This document shows, in pieces, positions 8,387 to 16,337 of a stretch of DNA of 64,000 nucleotides. The DNA is from Jannaschia maritima. GTDB lineage: Bacteria; Pseudomonadota; Alphaproteobacteria; Rhodobacterales; Rhodobacteraceae. Position numbers and translations under genes: made by a program. The notes beneath the pieces are model-generated. The model made no database searches and was not told the DNA's origin. It saw only the letters and a list, made by a program, of their open reading frames with translations. How positions within the stretch are numbered: the stretch's first letter is position 1; each line of letters opens with the position of its first letter. Where the stretch lies: NCBI RefSeq assembly GCF_030973515.1, contig NZ_JARGZA010000005.1:1-64000 (forward strand), in the 5' to 3' direction.

Positions 8387-9379
8387 TCACCCCTCCGGGT
8401 GGCCCCCCGCCGCAACCGCGATGGCGTCCAGGGCGCGATCGAGCGGCCCCCAGTCGTCGCAGTCCAGACGTACCGGCAGGACCAGGACCCTCCCCCGCAA
8501 CGCGTTGGGCAGGCGCACGGCGTCCTTTTCCGTCGTGACGGGCTGGGCGCCCAGCTTGGCGGCTTGCTCCCCCAGGCGGTGCAGCAGCGGACGCGTCAAC
8601 GGCTGGTGATCGGCCAGCGCGACCGTGCCGCGCAGGTCGGCCCCCAGCGCCTGCAGGGTGTCGAAGAACTTGGCGGGCCGCCCGATGCCCGCGAAGGCGA
8701 AGACCGGCAGTCCCGCCCAGGGCATCCCCGTCGCCAGGGGCGCCAGGCGTCCGCGCAACCGCGGGCGGTCCACGGGCAGTGCCAGGACGTCCTGCGCCCC
8801 CGGCGGCCCAAGGGTCACAGTCAGGTCGGCCCGGGCCAGCCCAACGGCGGCCGGCTCCCGCAGGGGTCCCGCGGGCAGGACGCGACCGTTGCCGAACCCG
8901 ACTTCCGCGTCGATCACCACGAGCGACAGGTCCTTGGTCAGGGCCGGGTTCTGGTGGCCATCGTCCAGCACGATCACGTCCGCCCCCGCCGCCCGGGCCG
9001 CCCGCCCGCCCGCGGCGCGGTCCTTGGCGACCCAGACGGGGGCGATGGCGGCCAGCAGCAGCGGCTCGTCGCCCACGGCGTCCGCGTCGTGTATCGCGGG
9101 ATCGACGCGCACCGGTCCGCCCAGCCGTCCGCCATGGCCACGGGACACGACGCCGGGGGTCAGGCCACGCGCGAGCAGCCGCTCGACGACGGCCATCACC
9201 GTGGGCGTCTTGCCCGTCCCGCCCGCATGGACGTTGCCCACGCAGATCACAGGCACGTCCAACCGCAACCCGGGCCGGGCCACCCGCCGCGCCGTGGTCC
9301 GGGCATAGAGCGCGCCCAGGGGGGACAGCAACGCTGCCCGCAGCCCGGGCGGATCGCCCCAGAACCGCGGCGCATGCAT
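8387..9379 (-). CDS. lpxK: Tetraacyldisaccharide 4'-kinase LpxK
   Basis: A 330-aa inner-membrane-associated kinase that phosphorylates the 4' position of the lipid A precursor. The P-loop is VGNVHAGGTGKTP (47-59). VVSRGHGGRLGGPVRVD and VLDDGHQNP (the DDGxQ signature, here DDGHQ) are diagnostic for the family. The frame is open far upstream, but the start is set at 9379 because it forms the one-base TGATG overlap with waaA. Last gene of the minus-strand envelope operon. Confidence 0.95.
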   Translation of the reverse strand: MHAPRFWGDPPGLRAALLSPLGALYARTTARRVARPGLRLDVPVICVGNVHAGGTGKTPTVMAVVERLLARGLTPGVVSRGHGGRLGGPVRVDPAIHDADAVGDEPLLLAAIAPVWVAKDRAAGGRAARAAGADVIVLDDGHQNPALTKDLSLVVIDAEVGFGNGRVLPAGPLREPAAVGLARADLTVTLGPPGAQDVLALPVDRPRLRGRLAPLATGMPWAGLPVFAFAGIGRPAKFFDTLQALGADLRGTVALADHQPLTRPLLHRLGEQAAKLGAQPVTTEKDAVRLPNALRGRVLVLPVRLDCDDWGPLDRALDAIAVAAGGHPEG

Positions 9380-10656
9380 CAGTCGACGCCGTCGAGCATC
9401 GCGAAGACCAGGTCCAGCGCCCGTTCGGTCACGTCCGCCCCGGCGGAACACACCTCCCAGGCCGCGTGGGCCAGGCGCGCGGCCTCGTCGGGTTCCAGCA
9501 CTCGCGTCAGCACCGCGCCCAGCTCGGCCCCTTCCGTCAGGCACGCGGCCTGCGCCCGGCCCAGGCGGTCGTAGATGTCTGCGAAGTTGAACACGTGCGG
9601 CCCATGGAGGATGGCGCTGCCCAGGGCCGCGGGCTCGAACGGGTTGTGCCCACCCACCGGCACCAGCGATCCGCCAACGAAGCTGACGGGACACAGGCGG
9701 TACCACAATCCCATCTCTCCCATCGTGTCGGCGAGGTAGACCTGCGTTTCCGGTCCGATCGTATCGCCCGTGGACCGCCGCGCGACGTGCCAGCCCGCGT
9801 CCCGCAACCCCTCGGCGATGCCCTGGGCGCGGTCGGGATGGCGGGGCACCAGCACCAGCATAAGCCTGTGCCAGGCCCGCAGGGCCTGACCGTGCGCCTG
9901 CATGACCTGCGCCTCCTCCCCGTCGTGGGTCGAGGCGGCCAGCCACAGGGTGCGCCCGGCGGTCGTCTGCGCCAGACGGTCGCGCTCCCGCTCGTCGTGG
10001 GGCAGGGCGGCGGCGCCTTCCTTCAGGGTGCCAGTCACCTCCAGCCGTTCGGAGGGCAGTCCGAGCGATCGGAGGCGTTCCGCCGTCGCCTCGTCCTGCG
10101 CCTGCACATGTGCCAGTCGCGACAACAGGTCGGAGGCCGCCCCCCTGCCCCACCGGCTCCACCGGGCGTGGCTGCGGGCGGTCATGCGGGCGTTGATCAG
10201 CGTCACGGGCACGCCCTGCCGCCCGCATTCCACGATCAGCCCGGGCCAAAGCTCGCTTTCGGCCAGCACGGCCAAGTCGGGGCGCCAATGGTCCAGGAAC
10301 CGGCGCATCCACGGCACGACGTCCAGGGGCACGAACTGGTGCGTGCAGCGCGGCGGCAGGCGGCTGGCCAGCATCGCGGCGGAGGTGACGGTCCCCGTCG
10401 TCAGAAGGAAGGACAGGTCCGGCCGTTCCGTGCCCATGCGGCGGATCATCTCCAACAGCGACAGGCTTTCGCCGACGGACGCGGCGTGGAACCATACCAG
10501 AGGGCCGTCCGGGCGGGGCGCCGAGGCGATGCCCTCCCGTTCGCTCAGCCGGTCCGGATCCTCCCTGCCGTCGGCCAGGCGCCGCTGCAGGACGCGCCGG
10601 GCCAGGGGGGCTGCGCGGGCGGCCCCGGCCAGGTACAGGCGCAGCGCGTGGGCCAA
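9379..10656 (-). CDS. waaA: 3-deoxy-D-manno-octulosonic acid transferase (Kdo transferase)
   Basis: A 425-aa GT30 glycosyltransferase that adds Kdo to the lipid A precursor at the inner membrane. Family marks are VWFHAASVGESLSLLEMI, with the catalytic Glu in ASVGE, then TTGTVTSAAML, LAESELWPGLI and the C-terminal SFVGGSLVPVGGHNPFEPAA. The first residues form a short membrane-attaching helix (ALRLYLAGAARAAPLA). The best start is TTG at 10656, because no ATG or GTG is available between it and the stop codon of the upstream DUF4170 gene. Overlaps lpxK by one base. Confidence 0.94.
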   Translation of the reverse strand: MAHALRLYLAGAARAAPLARRVLQRRLADGREDPDRLSEREGIASAPRPDGPLVWFHAASVGESLSLLEMIRRMGTERPDLSFLLTTGTVTSAAMLASRLPPRCTHQFVPLDVVPWMRRFLDHWRPDLAVLAESELWPGLIVECGRQGVPVTLINARMTARSHARWSRWGRGAASDLLSRLAHVQAQDEATAERLRSLGLPSERLEVTGTLKEGAAALPHDERERDRLAQTTAGRTLWLAASTHDGEEAQVMQAHGQALRAWHRLMLVLVPRHPDRAQGIAEGLRDAGWHVARRSTGDTIGPETQVYLADTMGEMGLWYRLCPVSFVGGSLVPVGGHNPFEPAALGSAILHGPHVFNFADIYDRLGRAQAACLTEGAELGAVLTRVLEPDEAARLAHAAWEVCSAGADVTERALDLVFAMLDGVD

Positions 10657-10673
10657 GTGGCGGACCCGTTCGT

Positions 10674-10916
10674 TCAGCCCAACTCCTCCGTCGGGCTGGC
10701 GGCCTGCTCCTCGTCGCGCAGGCGGTGGATATGCGCGATGAAGTAGCGCATGTGCGCGTCGTCCACCGTACGCTGCGCCGCCTGCTTCCAGGCGTCGTAG
10801 GCGGTGGCGTAGTCGGGATACATGCCGACGATGTCGATCTTGTCCATGTCGGCGAACTGCGTCGATTGCGGGTTCACCAACTCGCCCCCGAACACGAGAT
10901 GAAGACGCTGGGTCAT
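10674..10916 (-). CDS. DUF4170 family small protein
   Basis: An 80-aa soluble protein of the DUF4170 family, known almost only from alphaproteobacteria and often found next to waaA as here. It starts MTQRLHLVFGGEL and contains IVGMYPDYATAYDAWKQAAQ, then HMRYFIAHIHRL. No catalytic motif is visible and its role is unknown; position suggests a link with lipopolysaccharide synthesis. It is 17 bases upstream of waaA in the same operon. Confidence 0.85.
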   Translation of the reverse strand: MTQRLHLVFGGELVNPQSTQFADMDKIDIVGMYPDYATAYDAWKQAAQRTVDDAHMRYFIAHIHRLRDEEQAASPTEELG

Positions 10917-11000
10917 GGGTTGCTCCGGCTTTCGTTTGCGGTCGGCCCGTCCTCTAGGCGGATGGGCTCGGGAAGGGAACCGTGCGGACCGCGCCCCGGT

Positions 11001-11789
11001 TCACTGCAATCCGGCCAGCAGCGCCGCATGGACGGCGGGGGTTCCCGCCAGGACGCCATCGACCTGCCGGCCGGGTCCGTTGAACCGCAGCGCGGCGCCG
11101 TTCCGGTCCGTGACGGCAGCCCCGGCCTCCGTGCAGATCAGGGCGCCCGCGGCGATGTCCCACTCCCAGCAGGGGCGCAGAGTGACCATCGCGTCGAACC
11201 GCCCCTGCGCGACCAGCGCCAGGCGGTAGGCCAGCGAGGACCGGAACGTCCGCTCCACCGGGGGCGGGACACCATCGCGCCAGTGCACCGGGTTCAGGTT
11301 GGCCTTCGCGGCCAGCACGCGCGCGCCTTGCAACCGGTTGCAATCGCTGGGAGCGATGGGCACGCCGTCCAGCGTCGCCCCCCGCCCCTCAGCGGCCAGC
11401 CAGGTCCGACCCCGCGCCGGCTGGTGGATCGCCGCCGCGACGGGGCGGCCGTTCCGCACCACGGCCAGGGCATGGGTGAAATCGGGCTGCCCCGCCACGA
11501 AGGCACGGGTGCCGTCGATGGGATCGACCACGAACACGTATTCACGGCCCAGCCGGTCTGCATCGTCGAGGCTTTCCTCCGACAGCCAGCCATAGCCGGG
11601 GCGCGCGGCGGTCAGGCGGTCGCGCAGGGTGGCGTCGACCTCCAGGTCGGCGGCGGTCACGGGCCCCTGCCCGTCCCCCTTATCGCGCGCGGTGACGCCG
11701 TCCCGCCTGTGGCGCATGGCGATCCGACCCGCGGCCAGGGCCGCGTCGTGCAGCAGCGCCATGTCCGCGGCGGGGTCAGCGTCCGGCAA
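11001..11789 (-). CDS. 3'(2'),5'-bisphosphate nucleotidase / inositol monophosphatase family (CysQ-like)
   Basis: A 262-aa Mg-dependent phosphatase. The metal-binding marks are LSEES, DPIDGTRAF and WEWDIAAGALI, all intact. CysQ members hydrolyse PAP from sulphate assimilation; other family members act on inositol phosphates, so the substrate is not certain. The start is a TTG at 11789 overlapping pmbA by 14 bases; an ATG nine codons later (11762) is the alternative, but it would cut a segment that aligns with family N termini from memory. An 84-bp gap separates it from the DUF4170 gene. Confidence 0.88.
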   Translation of the reverse strand: MPDADPAADMALLHDAALAAGRIAMRHRRDGVTARDKGDGQGPVTAADLEVDATLRDRLTAARPGYGWLSEESLDDADRLGREYVFVVDPIDGTRAFVAGQPDFTHALAVVRNGRPVAAAIHQPARGRTWLAAEGRGATLDGVPIAPSDCNRLQGARVLAAKANLNPVHWRDGVPPPVERTFRSSLAYRLALVAQGRFDAMVTLRPCWEWDIAAGALICTEAGAAVTDRNGAALRFNGPGRQVDGVLAGTPAVHAALLAGLQ

Positions 11790-13119
11790 TCGTCATCCCG
11801 TCGACCAGGAGCGAGGGCACCGCGCGGGACAGGTGCATCCGCGCGTCGTTTGCGGCCACCAGCCCCCGCAGCATGGGGCGCAGGTTGCCCGCGACCGTGC
11901 ATTCGTTCACCGGATAGGCGATCCGCCCGCCTTCGACCCAGAATCCGGACGCGCCACGGGAATAATCGCCCGTCGTCGCGTTCACCGACGAGCCGATCAG
12001 CCCCGTGACCAGCAGCCCCGTGCCCATGTCCGCCAGCAGGTCGTCCCGGCTGGACGATCCCTGCGTGACGCGCACGTTCGTCACGGACGGGCTGGGCGGG
12101 GCGGACGTGCCGCGCGCCGCGTTGGCCGTGCTGCGCAGGCCCAAGCGTCCGGCCGTCGTAAGGTCCAGGATCCAGGATGACAGGACGCCGCCCGACACCA
12201 GGTCGCGCCGCGCGGTGGCCAGCCCCTCGCCGTCGAAGACGCGCGACGATCCGAGCCGCGGCAGATGCGGATCCTCCCACAGGTCCATGCCCTCGGGCAG
12301 CACCGCCTCGCCCATCGCGTCGCGCAGGAAGCTGGACCCGCGCGCCACCGCGGACCCGTTGATCGCCCCCAGCAAGTGCCCGATCAGCGTGGCGGACACC
12401 CGCTCGTCGTAGAGGACGGGAAACGCGCCCGTGGGGGGCTTGCGCGCACCCGCGCGCGCCACCGCGCGCTCGCCCGCGATCCGGCCCACCACCTCGGGCG
12501 CGTCCAGATCGCCGGCGTGGACGCGGCTGTCGCCGTAGTAGTCCCGTTCCATCGCCGTGCCGGTGCCGGTGATCGCCACGCAGGACAGCGACGAGCCGGT
12601 GCGCGCGCCCCCGCCCTCGAAGCCGTTCGTCGTCGCCAGGTGATACCGCTGCTCGCCCCAGCCCGCGCCCGCGCCGCTGACCTGATCGACGCCGTCCACC
12701 GCCATCGCGGCGGCCTCGGCCGCCAGGGCCATGTCCTGCAGCGCGGCGGGCGTGGGCGGGTCGTGGGGATCGACCTGGTCCAACGCGGCGGCGCTGCGGT
12801 CGCGCGCCAGGTCGTCCGGATCGGCCAGACCGACATGCGCGTCCTCCGGCGCCTCGCGCGCCATGGCGACCGCGCGCTCGGCCATCGTCGCCAACGTGTC
12901 CGGCCGCAGGTCGGAGGCGGAGATGCAGGCCTGCCGGTGCCCCACCAGCACGCGCAGGCCGAGGTCGGTCCCTTCGGACCGCTCCGCCTGCTCCAGGCGC
13001 CCCTTCAGCACGTCGATCGAGACGGAACTGCCCGCCACGGCCAGCGCGTCCGCCGCGTCGGCGCCCGCATCGGTCGCGGCCCTCAGCAAACGCGCCGTCA
13101 GTTCCACCAGATCCGTCAT
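11776..13119 (-). CDS. pmbA: TldD/PmbA family protein, PmbA type
   Basis: A 447-aa protein of the TldD/PmbA family, whose TldD-TldE(PmbA) heterodimer is a peptidase that matures peptides such as microcin B17 in enterobacteria. It lacks the zinc HExxxH motif of TldD, as expected for the PmbA partner. Family blocks include AISASDLRPDTLATM-like text near residue 70, the GSSFLRDAMGEAV segment and the C-terminal YSRGASGFWVEGGRIAYPVNE. No tldD gene is in the window. It is 25 bases downstream of the DUF2125 gene and overlaps cysQ. Confidence 0.92.
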   Translation of the reverse strand: MTDLVELTARLLRAATDAGADAADALAVAGSSVSIDVLKGRLEQAERSEGTDLGLRVLVGHRQACISASDLRPDTLATMAERAVAMAREAPEDAHVGLADPDDLARDRSAAALDQVDPHDPPTPAALQDMALAAEAAAMAVDGVDQVSGAGAGWGEQRYHLATTNGFEGGGARTGSSLSCVAITGTGTAMERDYYGDSRVHAGDLDAPEVVGRIAGERAVARAGARKPPTGAFPVLYDERVSATLIGHLLGAINGSAVARGSSFLRDAMGEAVLPEGMDLWEDPHLPRLGSSRVFDGEGLATARRDLVSGGVLSSWILDLTTAGRLGLRSTANAARGTSAPPSPSVTNVRVTQGSSSRDDLLADMGTGLLVTGLIGSSVNATTGDYSRGASGFWVEGGRIAYPVNECTVAGNLRPMLRGLVAANDARMHLSRAVPSLLVDGMTIAGR

Positions 13120-13144
13120 CCGCGCCCCCGTCGGTATCGCGCGG

Positions 13145-14605
13145 TCACTGCAGCGGCAGACCGTTCGCGGTGATGCCGCCGCCGGGCGTGAACTCGATGG
13201 TCGATTCCATCATGTCCTCGCCGACGCTGCGCATGACGACGCCCGACATCGCGCGGATGCCGGTGGCCTGCGCGGGCGGCACCAGCCCCATCGCCACCAG
13301 CCGGTCGAGAAGCGTCATACCGCCGTCGAGCGCCAAGTCCACCCGACCCACGGGGAAGGGGAACTGCCCGGCTGGAAACTCGACCGACCCGTCGCCCCGA
13401 AGCTCGGCCCCGCCGAAGCGGACGAGCAGCGTGGAGAGATCCAGCGTTTCGGGCAGGACGGGGGGCTCGGTCATGCCGATCATCGCCTCCGGATCGCCGA
13501 AGACGTCGACGAGGATGTTCGCCGTGCCCGACAGATCGAGGGTCAGGGTGGCGGGATCGCGCGGCAGCTGACCCGTGGGGTCGAACATGGACCACACCGC
13601 GTCGCCGAGCGTCAGATCCTGGTAATCGACGGTCAGGCCGAACGGCGCGGCCTCCTCCGTTTGACCCATCGGGAACGAGAACGCGGATCGGGCGGACGCC
13701 ATGGCGACGTCGAAGGCCATCGGCATTCCGGGGGGCTGCACGGACAGCGTCGCATCCTGCGAGCCGATGTCGTAGCGGATCACGTCCCCGTCCAGGCCGA
13801 CGTCCCACCGGCCAGACGCCGCACCACCCCGCAAGACCATCGCGCCCTCCGGGGATTGCGCGTCCAGGTCGAGGGTCGTGCCCTCGTGCGTCAGCGTGGC
13901 GGCGAAGGCGAACCCGCTTCCGAACATCGACGATCCCTCCTTGGGCGGGGCATCCGGATAGCGTCCGGTGACGTCGCCCGCCACGGACTCCATGTCGTAG
14001 GTGAACGTGGCGTCCCCGTCGGCCGCGGCATCGTCCAGCGCAAACCGCAGGTTCGCCAGCGTCATGTCCTGGGCGAAGGCGTCCGAATCCCCGCCGATGC
14101 CGGACCGATAGGTGGACGCATAGTCCGTGAACGTCATCGTGAGGGTGGGAAACCCTTCCTCGGTCCCGCCGCTGGGATCCTGGACCACGTACGCGATCTC
14201 CTCGGCCGTGTAGTCGTAGACGCGCTCGCCCCCCTCCTCGCGAGCGACCAGGGACAGGCCGACATGCGTGATCGTGTCGGTCGTCTCGAACGTCTCGCCC
14301 TCGATCGTGCCGCTGCTGGCGATCGACACCTCGGCCGGCACCACGACCTCGACGGACCCGTCGTCCCGCTCGACCAGTTGGACGGAGCCATAGTTCGACA
14401 CGTTCTCCACCCCCATGATCGTCATGGCCCAAGTGGTGTCGTCCAACGTCAGCGTGCCGTCGGCGTAATCCTCCGTCGCGGTCAACGTGCCGCCGATGCG
14501 TTCGGCGACGTCCTGCCAATCGGCCCACAACTCGGGCGCGGTCAGCGCATGGGCGGGCATCGCGACCAGGGTCGCGACGGTTAGGGCACCGAAGGTTCTG
14601 AACAT
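13145..14605 (-). CDS. DUF2125 family exported protein
   Basis: A 486-aa protein starting with a Sec signal peptide (FRTFGALTVATLVAMPAHA, cut before LTAPELW). The rest is beta-rich and acidic with repeated short strands, as in DUF2125 proteins of Rhodobacterales. No enzymatic motif is seen. The long beta-strand layout and the place between lolA and pmbA in an envelope operon fit a periplasmic or outer-membrane-linked role, but the function is unknown. Confidence 0.8.
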   Translation of the reverse strand: MFRTFGALTVATLVAMPAHALTAPELWADWQDVAERIGGTLTATEDYADGTLTLDDTTWAMTIMGVENVSNYGSVQLVERDDGSVEVVVPAEVSIASSGTIEGETFETTDTITHVGLSLVAREEGGERVYDYTAEEIAYVVQDPSGGTEEGFPTLTMTFTDYASTYRSGIGGDSDAFAQDMTLANLRFALDDAAADGDATFTYDMESVAGDVTGRYPDAPPKEGSSMFGSGFAFAATLTHEGTTLDLDAQSPEGAMVLRGGAASGRWDVGLDGDVIRYDIGSQDATLSVQPPGMPMAFDVAMASARSAFSFPMGQTEEAAPFGLTVDYQDLTLGDAVWSMFDPTGQLPRDPATLTLDLSGTANILVDVFGDPEAMIGMTEPPVLPETLDLSTLLVRFGGAELRGDGSVEFPAGQFPFPVGRVDLALDGGMTLLDRLVAMGLVPPAQATGIRAMSGVVMRSVGEDMMESTIEFTPGGGITANGLPLQ

Positions 14606-14685
14606 GGCCGACCTCGCAAGGGGGTGACGGGAAAACTCCGCCCCATGTCTCGCAGGGACGGAGCGGGGTCAACCGGAGGGGGCGA

Positions 14686-15282
14686 TCAGTCGCGCAGGCC
14701 GCGGCGCTGCATCTCGGCGGGAATGCTGAAGGCGCCCGAGCCCAAGGTCGAGCCGACGGCCATGTCGCCCAGCACCACGGTCGTCTGCTGACCGGAATCG
14801 TCGGTGATGATCCATTGGCGCAGGGTGACGGGGTTCGGCGTGAAGACCAGCTCGATGCTGCCGTATTGCGGGTTCGCCGGATCCTGCAGCCGGATGGCGG
14901 TCTGCGTGGCGTCGCCGGAATGACGCGTCACCGTGCCCGAGCGCCCCAGGTTCACGTTGCTCTGCAGGATCAGGTTCAGGGGGGTCTGCGACAGCGGGTA
15001 CTGTTCCGGCGCGGTGTTGGACACGGGATCGAACACCGCCACCTGCCCGCCGCCCGCGACGACCAGCCCGGCGTTCGGCGGGTCGTAGTCGAAGCGCGCC
15101 CGCCCCGGACGGTGGATCGCCAGATCGCCGGTCGAGATGCTGCCGTCCGCGTTGATCTGGGTGAACTCGGCCCGCACGGCGGACAGGTCGTTCAGATAGC
15201 GGCTGATCGCGGAGACGGAGATCTCCGCCTGCGCGGGCAGGGCCGTCAGGGCCATCATCAGGGCGGGAAGCAGGCGTCGCAT
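14686..15282 (-). CDS. lolA: Outer-membrane lipoprotein carrier LolA
   Basis: A 198-aa periplasmic chaperone that ferries lipoproteins from the LolCDE complex to the outer membrane. Signal peptide RRLLPALMMALTALPAQA is cut before EISVSAI. The mature part has the LolA pattern: YLNDLSAVRAEFTQ, GDLAIHRPGRARFDYDPP, PLNLILQSNV and the closing LGSGAFSIP. The start has GGAG eight bases upstream. It normally sits next to ftsK in Rhodobacterales; here a VPLPA-CTERM-like gene lies between them. Confidence 0.94.
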   Translation of the reverse strand: MRRLLPALMMALTALPAQAEISVSAISRYLNDLSAVRAEFTQINADGSISTGDLAIHRPGRARFDYDPPNAGLVVAGGGQVAVFDPVSNTAPEQYPLSQTPLNLILQSNVNLGRSGTVTRHSGDATQTAIRLQDPANPQYGSIELVFTPNPVTLRQWIITDDSGQQTTVVLGDMAVGSTLGSGAFSIPAEMQRRGLRD

Positions 15283-15402
15283 GGATCGGGCTCCGGGGTC
15301 GTTGGCGTTTCGGTCCAGGCCGATATGGGGCGCCCGGGGGCGATGGCCCAGCGTTATCCGATGACGACGCGCGGTCAGGCAGATGCCGGCCTCCGAACGA
15401 AA

Positions 15403-15430
15403 GGGGCCCGCCGCGGATGCGGCAGGCCCC
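15403..15430 (-). terminator. Terminator behind the VPLPA-CTERM-like gene
   Basis: GGGGCCCGCCGC (15403-15414) pairs with GCGGCAGGCCCC (15419-15430) with one mismatch and a 4-base loop. On the minus strand the stem is followed by TTTCGTTC, a modest U-rich tail. It begins 27 bases after the stop codon at 15457 and would separate this gene from lolA. Confidence 0.6.
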
Positions 15431-15456
15431 CGGGGACATCCGACGTGACGCCGGCG

Positions 15457-16221
15457 TCAGGCGGCACGCGCCGCCTTGCGCCGGGCCATCGCGCCCAGGC
15501 CGCCCAACGCGCCCAGCAGAAGGATGCCGGCCGCGGGCACCGGAATGTCGGAAACCCGCAGATCCTCCGCCAGCGCGAACTCGAAGGCGTTGCGCTCGAA
15601 GCGCGTGCCGAAGTTGGACCCGAAGGTAAGTCCGGCGATCGCCTCGCCCTCCGCCGCGTCCAGGCGCACGATGGCCGAGAACGTGCCGTTCTTCACGTTC
15701 GCGGCGGGATCGGACTGGAACGACCGCCGCAGGTCGCTGCCTTCGATCGTCTGAGACGATCCGCCCGCGACGTCGACGAACAACTCGTTCCAATCGTCGA
15801 TGGAGGCCCACAGGATGTCGATCGTCGACACGCCCCCCGCGCCGAAGAGGAGCGTCGCGTTCGAACGCCCTCCCTGCGTGCTGGTCCCACCGTCCAAGGT
15901 CGGACCAACCGCGAAATAGCCGCGCGTGTCGTTCAACCCGGTGCCGCGGAACGGGGACAGGTGCGATCCGCGCAGGTTGAAGTCCTGCAGCACGGCGGGG
16001 GCGTCGTTCCCGCCATCCGAGTCGAGCCAAGTCGCGCCGGCGGGCGTGTTCGGGCCGAACTGGGTCAGGAAGCCGGGATTGATCCCGTCGCCGTCGTCGT
16101 TCGTGGCGATCCCCGACGCGACGATCGAGACCGAAAGCGCCGCGGCCGACAGCGTGCCGGCCATCAGCGCCGCTGCCGCGAGTGCGGCGGTTCGGGATAC
16201 CCTGGTCAGAATGTTCATCAT
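15457..16221 (-). CDS. VPLPA-CTERM-like sorting-signal surface protein
   Basis: A 254-aa secreted protein. N-terminal signal peptide (ILTRVSRTAALAAAALMAGT...). The C terminus has the three parts of an exosortase sorting signal: the short motif IPVPAAG, a hydrophobic stretch ILLLGALGGLGAMA and a basic tail RRKAARAA. This matches the VPLPA variant of PEP-CTERM known in Rhodobacterales. The middle is a beta-rich domain with GSHLSPFRGTGLND, no enzyme motif. No exosortase gene is in the window. The start could be either of two adjacent ATGs. It stands between ftsK and lolA with its own terminator. Confidence 0.85.
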   Translation of the reverse strand: MMNILTRVSRTAALAAAALMAGTLSAAALSVSIVASGIATNDDGDGINPGFLTQFGPNTPAGATWLDSDGGNDAPAVLQDFNLRGSHLSPFRGTGLNDTRGYFAVGPTLDGGTSTQGGRSNATLLFGAGGVSTIDILWASIDDWNELFVDVAGGSSQTIEGSDLRRSFQSDPAANVKNGTFSAIVRLDAAEGEAIAGLTFGSNFGTRFERNAFEFALAEDLRVSDIPVPAAGILLLGALGGLGAMARRKAARAA

Positions 16222-16337
16222 GCAAGCCCCATTTGCGAAAGGATGCCCGCCCCTCCCCCGGAGGATGCGCGGCTTCGATATTTCCAGTTCGGCATAATCT
16301 CGCCGAAACATGACCGAGTCAAACGGAACCGTGCGCG

